A DNA stretch of 64,000 nucleotides from Candidatus Pelagisphaera phototrophica (GTDB taxonomy: Bacteria > Verrucomicrobiota > Verrucomicrobiia > Opitutales > Opitutaceae): assembly GCF_014529625.1 (NCBI RefSeq), contig NZ_CP076039.1, positions 682,001 to 746,000 of the forward strand. Direction: 5' to 3'. The translations under genes and the position numbers were made by a program. Every line of letters begins with the position of its first letter. The first letter of the stretch is position 1. Shown here one piece after another: positions 9,110 through 17,073 of the stretch. The notes beneath the pieces were generated by a model, which did not search any database, was not told where the DNA came from, and saw only the letters and a program-made list of their open reading frames with translations.

Positions 9110-9227
9110 GTGGAGCTCGAGTTCCTTTTTGAAGACGGCAATTTGGTGGCGGTGAATAAGCCGCCCGGCATTTTGGCGGAGAGTTCGTCGGGGTGTGAGA
9201 TGAAGTTGTTGAAATGCGTGCCGGAAA
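9110..9227 (+). pseudogene. 5' fragment of an RluA-type pseudouridine synthase gene
   Basis: About 38 codons from a GTG encode FLFEDGNLVAVNKPPGILAE, which is the invariant N-terminal catalytic-domain start of RluA/RsuA-like rRNA and tRNA pseudouridine synthases. The sequence then stops resembling the family before the catalytic Asp region and runs into bases that match the 3' end of a VPDTG-CTERM gene. The remaining 200 or more codons are absent. Confidence 0.75.
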
Positions 9228-9250
9228 AGATTGGGATAAGGTTTCCCTGC
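9228..9250 (+). other. Relic of the 3' end of a VPDTG-CTERM gene
   Basis: The bases AGATTGGGATAAGGTTTCCC line up with the end of the first VPDTG-CTERM gene and its downstream flank at 5299-5331 (AGGTTGGGATAAAGGCTTCC). It includes the codons for the final Leu-Gly and the stop. Its position directly after the rluA fragment suggests that a third VPDTG gene was deleted here. Confidence 0.5.
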
Positions 9251-9255
9251 CTCAG

Positions 9256-9301
9256 AGATTATTCTTTTTTTGCGAGAAACCCTAACAGTGCGATCAGGGT
9301 G
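9256..9301 (+). promoter_or_regulatory. Shared upstream element of VPDTG-CTERM genes (copy 2)
   Basis: AGATTAT, a T-tract, GCGAG, then the imperfect inverted repeat CCCTAAC-6nt-ATCAGGG. It matches copy 1 at 4629-4665 in order and sequence, and ends 37 bases before the ATG of the second VPDTG gene. A partial third copy of the left half (AAACCCTAACA) is at 9960-9970. Confidence 0.55.
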
Positions 9302-9337
9302 ACAAAAGGGTGGGATTTTGCTACAGTTGCCGGAGTA

Positions 9338-9947
9338 ATGAAGAGTCTCTTAAAGGTTAGTAAGCTATTTCTCGTTTTGGCACTGCTCCCTGCCTCGGCA
9401 TCGGCAGCTTTAATTGTCAGTGACTGGACAACGACACCCACCTCGCTGAGTTTTAAGATAACTGGAGAAATTGACGGGGGGCCACGATCGGACCGTTAGC
9501 GGCCCATCTATGCATATTGGACCCCAGACCAGCAGTCTGCCGTACGACCCAGAGAAATCCTCGATTGTGAACCTCACGGTCACGTCACTCGGCGGTTCAC
9601 CAACCGCTCTTGATAACAACCTTTTGGGCCGACCGGGAGAAGCTGGAGCCTATTTAACCAATGATGAATTCGGGGTTAATATCCAGCTCCAAAAATTGGG
9701 TGGTGATTGGCAGGCAGGCGATACTCTGAAATACAGCATTAGCTTTTCGGACGCTAGTCTGTATAACTTAACCTCGTGGGATCCCAGTGGAGCTATAGTG
9801 TCTGCAGGATGCGACGTTTACGACAACACCCCCGAAGCGTCCTATCAGGTTGGGTATTTCGCCCCTGTCCCCGACACAGGCTCCGCAGCAGCTCTCCTAG
9901 GAGTTGGTGTAGCGGCTCTAGCCTTTGCTAGACGGAAGCTGGGATAG
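9338..9947 (+). pseudogene. Second VPDTG-CTERM protein gene, frameshifted at a G6 run
   Basis: The first frame from ATG 9338 encodes a signal peptide (ending LVLALLPASASA) and 53 residues before a stop at 9499. A second frame carries the rest, ending with VPDTGSAAALLG, a hydrophobic helix and RRKLG. Removing one G from the run of six G at 9476-9481 joins the frames into about 203 aa, close to the 200 aa of the first copy. As written the product would lose its sorting tail. This may be a true mutation, slippage-based switching, or a sequencing error. Signal peptide and tail are close to the first copy; the middle differs. Confidence 0.75.
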
Positions 9948-10016
9948 GGTATTTGTCATAAACCCTAACACCGTTCGCCCTTGCCAATTTATACGAGGCG
10001 GAAGTAGGGTCAGGTT

Positions 10017-11033
10017 ATGTTTTCTGGCGTGTTAATTCTGTTACTGTTTGGTCTTTTGACTCCCTTATTTGGAGCTTCTGGGCCATTTGATGCTATCGAG
10101 ACCGAGGAGATTTTGGTAGACGCCGACACACAGGGTATTGAACTTTTTGTTCGTATAAAAAAATCAAAGTTAAAAAAGGATCATCAAAGTCCTCTAGTAC
10201 TTTGCGTTCATGGTGCTACTTACCCCGCTGAAACTTCGTTTGACCTCCAACTAGACGGTTTTTCATGGTTAGATTATATGGCAGCAAGAGGCTACATTGC
10301 CGCCATTTTAGATATTAGGGGATATGGGAGATCTACGAGACCACCGGAAATGGAAGCTTCTCCTGCTTTGCACTCACCAATTGTAGATACGGCGGTTGCG
10401 GTGCGAGATGTCACCAGTGCTGCCAACTATCTTCTAAGGAAATTTGAAAAAGAAAGATTAAATCTGATAGGCTGGTCTTGGGGAACCGCGATTATGGCTG
10501 GTTATGCGGCAAAGAACCAAAAAAAAGTATCAAACCTAGTACTATACGCACCGATTTGGCACAGGCAAACACCGAGCCTTATTAGCACCAACAAATCTTT
10601 AGGCTCATACAGACTTGTTTCCAAGGAAGATGCTTTATTGCGTTGGTCATCTGGCCTCTCGGAAGACCAAAAAAAAGAGATCTTAAATCCAACTTGGCAG
10701 CAAATTTGGGCTGAAGCGACCTGGAGAACTGATCCGCTTGCGATGAGTGAAGGGTTTTTAAGAGCACCGAACGGCGTAATAAAAGATGTTAGAGAATATT
10801 GGCAGTTGGGCCTATCGACCTACGAGCCCACAAGAATTGTTTGTCCAACCCTTCTAGTAGTCGCACAATATGACAAAGATACACCTCTTTACATGACCAA
10901 GGCACTATACGCTAGACTCTCTAATTCAAACCGGAAAAGCCTCAAAATATTAGACACCGGGACTCACACGGTAATGTTGGAGAAAAATCGTCTAGAGCTT
11001 TTTGAAGCCGTAGATTCCTTTATGTCTCAATGA
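10017..11033 (+). CDS. Exported alpha/beta hydrolase
   Basis: 338 aa. Residues 1-20 form a signal peptide (ending LFGAS). The alpha/beta hydrolase core shows the oxyanion strand LVLCVHGATYP, the RGYGRST turn, the nucleophile elbow GWSWGT (Ser about 159), an acid in LLVVAQYDKDTP, and the catalytic His in TGTHTVM near the C-terminus. Substrate unknown; lipase, esterase and lactonase are all possible. A GGT-rich site lies just before the ATG. The coding sequence looks more A/T-rich than its neighbours, which could mean recent acquisition. Not clearly in an operon. Confidence 0.8.
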   Translation: MFSGVLILLLFGLLTPLFGASGPFDAIETEEILVDADTQGIELFVRIKKSKLKKDHQSPLVLCVHGATYPAETSFDLQLDGFSWLDYMAARGYIAAILDIRGYGRSTRPPEMEASPALHSPIVDTAVAVRDVTSAANYLLRKFEKERLNLIGWSWGTAIMAGYAAKNQKKVSNLVLYAPIWHRQTPSLISTNKSLGSYRLVSKEDALLRWSSGLSEDQKKEILNPTWQQIWAEATWRTDPLAMSEGFLRAPNGVIKDVREYWQLGLSTYEPTRIVCPTLLVVAQYDKDTPLYMTKALYARLSNSNRKSLKILDTGTHTVMLEKNRLELFEAVDSFMSQ

Positions 11034-11431
11034 AAATCGAATCTGCTGATTTAGTTCGCAAGGCTATGACCGCCGACCCCAAGCTGATGGGTGAGTAGGT
11101 GGGAAACGTTTGGTGGCCAATCTGTATGCAAATTGTATGCAAAATGATCACGCTTTTATGACATCGTTGTTAAGCAACCACTTACACAGCAAAAAAGTGT
11201 TCGCTCTGGGCACCAATCGCAGGTATCAAGCCTCAATTGTGCCGCTGAGTGCGTGTCGAAGAGTAAGGCTTTTGGGACTTTCGCCCTGCCAGTGGTCCGG
11301 TTATGCTCCGCATTCTGGTCTTGTCGCACAACCCGCCGGCTCGCATCCCGACCGAGTACCTGTAAGAGCGGCACGCTCAAGATATGGCAAAATACGTATT
11401 CTTGCGAGGATCGAAACAGTGGATCCTGATG
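11034..11431. other. Gene-less stretch
   Basis: About 400 bases between the hydrolase and the amidohydrolase. A 21-codon ORF begins at the end of the hydrolase gene but resembles nothing I know. A short direct repeat (GTATGCAAATT / GTATGCAAAAT) is near 11123. No hairpin with a T-tract was found. Confidence 0.4.
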
Positions 11432-12262
11432 CTAAATATTATAGATACGACAAGCGTTCTGCCCCAGAATATTAGACTGCTCATATTCGGATAGAGATTC
11501 GGTCATCGATAGAATCGTTTGATGCCATCGGGTATACTCCGCTCTTAAAAGGCAAACAGGCCAATCCGAGCCTGCTATTAGCCGGTCGGGGCCAAACGCC
11601 TCGAGAACGGTATCGACGTAGGGCTTTAGGAGATTGGGGCTCCATCTGGAATCAATGACTTCGGTGACCATTCCTGACAGTTTGCAGGCCACGTTTGTCC
11701 GTTTGCTGAGTTCAAGAATGTTCTCTGCCCAGGTGCTATCGAATCTAGCGGAACAGATTTTTGGTTTTGCGATGTGGTCGACCACGAACTGAAGATTTGG
11801 GTGTTGATCGACAAATTGGATGGTCTGGGGAAGATGCTTTTCGAAAATAAGAATATCGTAGACTAGATTTCGAGGTCCGAGCTGCCGAATCCCCTGATTG
11901 AAATCTTTCCTTAAAATGAAGTTGTTGTCTTTCTCGTCGTGGATCACGTGGCGCACGCCCACAAGCTTTTGGTTCTCATTCAACCGGTCAAGGGACGCGT
12001 TGAGATCGGTACGGCAGAGCGGGACCCAGCCTATAACCCCCATAACAGCGGGATTTGCGTCGGAAATTTCAAGAAGCCATTCTGTTTCATCGATGGTTTG
12101 CCTAGCTTGTACCGCAATACATCCGTCGATGTTGTTTTCAGCCATTAGTGGTTCTAAATCAACGGGAAGAAAGTCACGTTTCAAGACTGTATGCTGCTCA
12201 GAGATCCAGCCATACTCAGTCGGGTCGTATCTCCAGAAATGCTGATGGGAATCGATTTTCAT
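11432..12262 (-). CDS. Amidohydrolase-2 family protein, L-fuconolactonase-like
   Basis: 276 aa, typical for COG3618 (PF04909). It starts with the metal-binding DSHQHFW motif, and has GVRHVIHDE in the middle, VVDHIAKP, CKLSGMVTE and the C-terminal AGSDWPVCLL with the metal-site Asp. Family members hydrolyse sugar lactones such as L-fucono-, L-rhamnono- or galactarolactones, or related cyclic esters, in the cytoplasm. Divergent from the sulfatase at 12439 with about 175 bases between; the two may share regulation and act on a sulfated deoxysugar. The exact lactone is an inference. Confidence 0.85.
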   Translation of the reverse strand: MKIDSHQHFWRYDPTEYGWISEQHTVLKRDFLPVDLEPLMAENNIDGCIAVQARQTIDETEWLLEISDANPAVMGVIGWVPLCRTDLNASLDRLNENQKLVGVRHVIHDEKDNNFILRKDFNQGIRQLGPRNLVYDILIFEKHLPQTIQFVDQHPNLQFVVDHIAKPKICSARFDSTWAENILELSKRTNVACKLSGMVTEVIDSRWSPNLLKPYVDTVLEAFGPDRLIAGSDWPVCLLRAEYTRWHQTILSMTESLSEYEQSNILGQNACRIYNI

Positions 12263-12438
12263 AAGGGGTGGGAAGTGCTATCCGTATTTATTGAAACGCT
12301 TCGCCACTGTTGCAAGTGGCTTTGTGTCTAGGGAATTTAGTTGAACTAGATGCACTGGCATTTCGATTGTACCGTGAACTCTGAACTTATGCCAATTTGG
12401 TATTTGAAATTCGGTCACGACCGATCAATTTTCTCCAA

Positions 12439-13932
12439 ATGCCTAATCAAGCGGTTTTCATACTTACGGATACACAGGGGACAGACGTCATCGGATGCTA
12501 TGGCCGACCCGAAGTGAAGACGCCTTATATCGATAAGATGGCTGCAGAAGGAATCCGATTTAACCGCGCATATTCCACCCAGCCGGTATGTGGCCCGGCT
12601 CGGTCAGCGATCTTTACAGGGTTGTATCCACATTCCAACGGTGTACTTGGAAATGATATGGCACCGTGCTTAGACGCTAAGACGACTGGGGAGCGACTTT
12701 CTGGTTTGGGCGTCCGCACCGGCTATATCGGCAAATGGCATTTGGACGGGACAGACTATTTTGGCAATGGAGTTTGTCCTGAGGGTTGGGACCCAGATTA
12801 CTGGTTCGATGGGCGCTGCTACCTCGATAGTTTGGGAAGCAAGGAGGAAAGGGACTTTTCTCGACTCGTTCCGACGGCTAAAGACATGCGAGACAATGGG
12901 TACGATGAAACGTTTACGATGGCCCATCGTAGCGTAGACAAGGCATTGGAGTTTATTGAGCGCTACAAGGATGAAGACTTTTTTCTCGTCGTCTCCATAG
13001 ACGAGCCACATCATCCTTTTATCTGTCCCGCAGAATACTTGGAAGCTTTCGAAGGTTTTGAATACAAGCTGGGCCCGAATGGGAAGGATACTTTGAAGGA
13101 TAAGCCTCTGTCTCAGAGAGATTGGTCGAATCATGTTAAGTCGCATCTTGGAGATGGTGAGACGCTTCGGATGGACGCTTTTTTCGCGTGCAACAGTTAT
13201 TGTGACTATGAAATTGGGCGAATTAACAATGCTATAGATAAATGGGTACCGAACGCTTTGTCAATTTACACATCTGATCACGGTGACATGTTGGGGTCGC
13301 ACGCATTGCTGGGTAAAGGTCCAAATATGTACGAGGAGATCGCGAAAATTCCTTTCATTGTCCGATGGAATGGCCATTCGCCAGCTGGAGCAGTTGTGGA
13401 TCGTCCCATTTCGCACATCGACCTTGTGCCCACGTTTTTGGAATTCTTTGGCCAAGATTCACCAGAGATTCTGCATGGTGAAAGCCTGTTGACGGTCTTT
13501 TCGAATCCGACTGTGTGCGACCGGGAAAGGGTGTTTTTGGAGTTCAATAGATTCGAGCTGGATCACGATGGGTTTGGAGCGTTTTCACCGACAAGGTGTG
13601 TCACGAATTGCAGATACAAACTAGCCATCAACCTTTCGGATAAGGACGAGTTGTACGATTTGGAAACCGACCCAGACGAGCTTAGGAATCTCATTGATGA
13701 CGAAGCGCATGCGGAGGTCAGGGATCAGCTCCATGGAGAGATCGTTGAATGGATGAATCGTACGAGAGATCCTTTTCGGGGGCCGCAGTGGATTTCCAGA
13801 GCTTGGAATGGACGGGCAGCGAGCAGTTGGGGAGGATCGACTCGACCCCGTCCCGCCGATGGATTCAATCCGCACACCCTGCTATACGATACCGCTGAAC
13901 CCATCGATCGCCTTGTCTACGACAAGCATTGA
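12439..13932 (+). CDS. Sulfatase family protein without signal peptide (CGPAR)
   Basis: 497 aa from ATG 12439 (MPNQAVFILTDTQGTD). An upstream TTG at 12397 is possible but adds no signal peptide. Metal-site residues DTQG(T)D replace the usual DDxG; the catalytic Cys51 lies in CGPARSAIFTGLYPHSNG, a CxPAR variant; GKWHLDG and TSDHGDMLGSH follow. The C-terminus includes DELYDLETDPDELRNL. Lack of an export signal suggests cytoplasmic action on imported mono- or oligosaccharides, consistent with the divergent fuconolactonase-like gene. Formylglycine conversion in the cytoplasm would be required. Substrate unknown. Confidence 0.87.
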   Translation: MPNQAVFILTDTQGTDVIGCYGRPEVKTPYIDKMAAEGIRFNRAYSTQPVCGPARSAIFTGLYPHSNGVLGNDMAPCLDAKTTGERLSGLGVRTGYIGKWHLDGTDYFGNGVCPEGWDPDYWFDGRCYLDSLGSKEERDFSRLVPTAKDMRDNGYDETFTMAHRSVDKALEFIERYKDEDFFLVVSIDEPHHPFICPAEYLEAFEGFEYKLGPNGKDTLKDKPLSQRDWSNHVKSHLGDGETLRMDAFFACNSYCDYEIGRINNAIDKWVPNALSIYTSDHGDMLGSHALLGKGPNMYEEIAKIPFIVRWNGHSPAGAVVDRPISHIDLVPTFLEFFGQDSPEILHGESLLTVFSNPTVCDRERVFLEFNRFELDHDGFGAFSPTRCVTNCRYKLAINLSDKDELYDLETDPDELRNLIDDEAHAEVRDQLHGEIVEWMNRTRDPFRGPQWISRAWNGRAASSWGGSTRPRPADGFNPHTLLYDTAEPIDRLVYDKH

Positions 13933-14075
13933 GTTCGTTTTAGCGGGACTTGCAGAGGGCAAACGCCACCACTAGAGAATGATTTAGGTTCCTGAGTGCG
14001 TTGAGATTCTTTTGCCATCTAGATCCCTCTTGAATCGTATTCAAACTTATTAGGTGTATTGTTTGGGTACTCGGA

Positions 14076-14463
14076 ATGGGAATGGCGGGAAGTCTTTTGT
14101 TATGGGATGTGTTTCGTTTGGAGAGCGGACCCGAGTCGCCTCAGCTGATCGAGCTCTATACATCGGAAGGCTGTAGCAGTTTTCCTCCTGCTGAAAAATG
14201 GTTAAGTGGATTCTTGAAGGATCCAGGATTGTGGACGCACAGAGTTCCTGTAGCCTTCCATGTTGATTACTGGGATCGCCTCGGCTGGAAGGACAAGTGA
14301 AAACACGCTTCGCCAGTACCGGCTTAGGGATGAAGGCGCTATGAAATCAATCGACACACCGGCTTTTCTCGTTAACGGCCAAGAGTGGAGAGGGTGGTTT
14401 CAGGGAAGATCGATCGATGAAGCTCAAAGCTTTGATGCACTTTGGAGAGCGACTGCAGACTAG
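14076..14463 (+). pseudogene. Decayed DUF1223 family gene
   Basis: The first frame encodes LIELYTSEGCSSFPPAEKW and VAFHVDYWDRLGWKDK, the DUF1223 (thioredoxin-like) signature. The second Cys of the usual CSSCPP is Phe here. It then meets a stop at 14298. Another frame continues with QYRLRDEG and TPAFLVNGQEWRGWF, the later family blocks. At least two frameshifts and an internal shortening separate them; intact relatives are about 230-260 residues. The region from 14464 to 14597 after it holds no gene. Confidence 0.8.
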
Positions 14464-14597
14464 GAAAAATAATGTAATAGTGGATACAGAAATAGTATCT
14501 TAATTATGAATATAAATCTTCCCTAGGTTCGGGTTTCTTTCTGAAAAAACGAAATTTCCGTTGGGGAATTGGTCTACGCAGGTATTTGATCAATGGT

Positions 14598-15662
14598 CTA
14601 TATCCGCTCAATCGAAACGCGCAGGATTTGAACATCATCGACTGGTTTGTCGCCTGCTTCCGTTTCCACTTCCTGAATTGCGAGGGCTACATCCATTCCT
14701 TCGATCACTTTTCCGAAGACAGTGTGTTTGCCATTCAGCCAGCTCGCCCCGTCCGTATTCGTGACAATAAAAAACTGAGACCCATTGGTGCTAGGACCAG
14801 AATTGGCCATGCAAACTGTGCCGTATTCTACTTTGCCTGTAAGAGTGGGTTGCTCCACTGGTGTGTCGGTCCCGATGAGGGCTTGGAGCTCTTCAACGGT
14901 CTTACCGATTAACGGTTGGCCTGAGTTTGAGGCCTGAATTGCGGTGAAAAGGGCAGCGACTTCTGGTAAAGGGCTTTCTCCTTCGTGTTCTTGCAAGTGG
15001 GGTGCGAAGAGAGCTTGGAATACTACGTTCGCTGCGTCCTCGTCCTTAATCTCGCCCGTTAGCTGAGCGAGTTCTGGCTCGAATCGAGTCAATTTGTCGG
15101 TAGATCCCAGCAAGGCCTGGAGTTCTTCCACAGTCTTTCCGATGAGTGGCTCGACGCTTTGAGTAGTTTGTATTTCCTGAAAAATTGTGGCGATTTCTGT
15201 GATAGGACTATTGCCTTGGTTCTCCATCAAATGGGGACGGAAGAGTGTCCCAAAAACTTCATTCGCGGTAGCGGCGTCGGCAATTTCACCTTCAAGAGGG
15301 ACTACTTTACCGGCATAGCACTCATCTTGAAACTGGTAGCCCGGACCGCCTGTACCCGTTCCGAGTGGGCAACCTCCTTGGATCATAAAGTCCTTTATGA
15401 CACGGTGAAAAATGAGGCCGTCGTAGAAGGGCTCGTTTTTCTCTTCTCCATCGGGAGCGGTCCAGGTTTTGGAGCCGTCTGCGAGGCCGGTGAAATTCTC
15501 GACAGTAATCGGGGTCGTGTCTTCAAAAAGCTCTATCACGATCGTGCCCTTGTTCGTTTCCATACGAGCGACTAGAGTCGTTGGTTTTTTCGAACATCCT
15601 GCGAGAATGGTGAGGATCGCAATCAGGCTGAGAGCGATGGAATTGGAGTAAGAAAGCTTCAT
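14598..15662 (-). CDS. Cyclophilin-type peptidyl-prolyl isomerase lipoprotein with inserted repeats
   Basis: 354 aa, about twice a plain cyclophilin. Lipobox ILAGC places the lipidated Cys at 23. The cyclophilin fold starts at about 31 ([15 protein letters not shown]), continues with [19 protein letters not shown] (about 85-103), and resumes at about 280 with [19 protein letters not shown] and FGKVIEGMD. Between GYQFQDE and GTVCMAN sit two tandem repeats, residues 123-187 and 201-264, each with GEI(A/K)D, an F(R/A)PHL helix and [13 protein letters not shown](L/I)G. The isomerase core looks intact. The repeats' role is unknown. Probably periplasmic, anchored by lipid; helps fold exported proteins. 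Confidence 0.88.
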   Translation of the reverse strand: MKLSYSNSIALSLIAILTILAGCSKKPTTLVARMETNKGTIVIELFEDTTPITVENFTGLADGSKTWTAPDGEEKNEPFYDGLIFHRVIKDFMIQGGCPLGTGTGGPGYQFQDECYAGKVVPLEGEIADAATANEVFGTLFRPHLMENQGNSPITEIATIFQEIQTTQSVEPLIGKTVEELQALLGSTDKLTRFEPELAQLTGEIKDEDAANVVFQALFAPHLQEHEGESPLPEVAALFTAIQASNSGQPLIGKTVEELQALIGTDTPVEQPTLTGKVEYGTVCMANSGPSTNGSQFFIVTNTDGASWLNGKHTVFGKVIEGMDVALAIQEVETEAGDKPVDDVQILRVSIERI

Positions 15663-15751
15663 AGGTGGCGAAGTAAGAGTGCACTCGATTAGTGCGGCAA
15701 TCTCAATTTTGGACGCTAGGCCAATATGGACTGATAATTGGCTAAAGGCGC

Positions 15752-16888
15752 CTATTTGAAGATCTCCGCTAGCTTAGCCTCGAGCTTTGCTCCACGGAGA
15801 TTTCGGGCAATAATGCGGCCTTCCGGGTTGAGCAGGAAGCTCATTGGCAGAGCATTCACATTATAGGCGGCGGCCATTGGCGAATCCCAGCCTAATGAGT
15901 CGGATATCTGTGGCCAGGTAACTCGATCACGTTTTGAGGCCTGTTCCCAAACCGAACGGTTGTCATCTAGATTTATGGCAAAAATGGTGAAGTTGTCGTT
16001 GGAGTGCTTGTCGAGGAGTTTTATGTAGTGTCGGTTTTCGACACGGCAAGGCACGCACCAGGATGCCCAGAAGTCCACGAGAACGTACTGGCCCTTGGAA
16101 TCCTCGAGCCGATGGGATTTGCCGTCTAGGGATTGGCCGGCCAGGGAGGCTCCATTGGCACCGATAGCGGTGCGCCGAAATGATTGTACTTTCTCAATCA
16201 TCCGCTTCGAGATCGCAGCCTGGGGGCGATTTTCGGAGAAAGCCTCAACCGCATTTTCTAGCTCACTGAGTCGGTAGTCCGGATCCCACCTCAGAGAGGT
16301 TGCGTAGAGGGCAACGGATTTCCCTATTTGCTCGATCGTAAAGTCATTCAACTCGCGGCGGTGGGCAGCGTATCCTTCCACCTCTTGTTCAGAGAGTGCG
16401 GCCAATCGCTCGGCTGATGCTCCGCGAGCGGTTGCTTCGTTAAGCGCGGCCCTTGGTGGGTATACGAGGCGAGCGAGCGATTCTTTGCGAAAGGATTCAT
16501 AAGCGATGAGGGCATCTGTGTCGGGAGAGCCGGCTATTTTGAGGGCTCCGTGATCCTTTATGTCAGTTTGGACAACCACTCTCTGTCCCTCGTCGATCGC
16601 TAGTGAAATTTTACGGTCGCCGGGGAAAGCCAAGCTAAACAATCCCGGTTCGCCCTCGAACTGCTGATTAAAGTTGCCCTCCGAGTCGACTGAGAGCTTC
16701 CCCTCGAGAGTTCGGGCCTTAAGCTCGAGATTCTCTCGAAAGAGTTTGGGAACTTCGTCTGGGCTGACTTCTGGAAGCGATCCTGAAATCCAAAAATCAC
16801 CCACGGCGATGGATTGGAAGAGAACTATCGTGGCTAGTAGCGGCAAAAGTCCCTTGCGGACGAATTTTGGATTTAGTGTTATTAGCAT
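15752..16888 (-). CDS. TlpA/ResA-like thiol-disulfide oxidoreductase
   Basis: 378 aa. A signal anchor or signal peptide (residues 10-30) is followed by an approximately 200-residue N-terminal domain (beta-rich then helical, with the look of DUF4369-linked redoxins) and a C-terminal thioredoxin fold. The active site WCVPC is at 277-281 in [16 protein letters not shown]; the cis-Pro is in NALPMSFLL. Such proteins keep extracytoplasmic thiols reduced, for example for cytochrome maturation, though no such genes are nearby. Transcribed on the minus strand upstream of the cyclophilin gene with a 90-base gap; both are envelope proteins. Confidence 0.85.
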   Translation of the reverse strand: MLITLNPKFVRKGLLPLLATIVLFQSIAVGDFWISGSLPEVSPDEVPKLFRENLELKARTLEGKLSVDSEGNFNQQFEGEPGLFSLAFPGDRKISLAIDEGQRVVVQTDIKDHGALKIAGSPDTDALIAYESFRKESLARLVYPPRAALNEATARGASAERLAALSEQEVEGYAAHRRELNDFTIEQIGKSVALYATSLRWDPDYRLSELENAVEAFSENRPQAAISKRMIEKVQSFRRTAIGANGASLAGQSLDGKSHRLEDSKGQYVLVDFWASWCVPCRVENRHYIKLLDKHSNDNFTIFAINLDDNRSVWEQASKRDRVTWPQISDSLGWDSPMAAAYNVNALPMSFLLNPEGRIIARNLRGAKLEAKLAEIFK

Positions 16889-17073
16889 TAAAATCGCGTA
16901 GGGTTTTTACGAAGAGACCGACGCTTTGAATCGAGGTTTAATTTCAATGTAATTCCACTTTTCGGGTTTGGGAGAAGGGTCGCGTCAAAAATTGGCATTA
17001 ATTGGAGATCTATGCTCGTAGAGAAAGGATTAAGAAGAAAGACTGCAGCCGATTCTATTCCCACCTCCTCAAC

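Noticed and set aside
11030-11095. 21-codon ORF right after the alpha/beta hydrolase
   Set aside because: Too short and unlike any known small protein.
11121-11145. Short direct repeat GTATGCAAATT / GTATGCAAAAT, considered as an attachment site
   Set aside because: Only about 10 bases, adjacent copies, no integrase or tRNA nearby.
14521-14560. Possible terminator of the cyclophilin gene (AACG / CGTT with a T-tract on the minus strand)
   Set aside because: The stem is only about 4 bp; not convincing.
14586-15651. Plus-strand ORFs over the cyclophilin gene
   Set aside because: They are antisense shadows of a clearly conserved protein.
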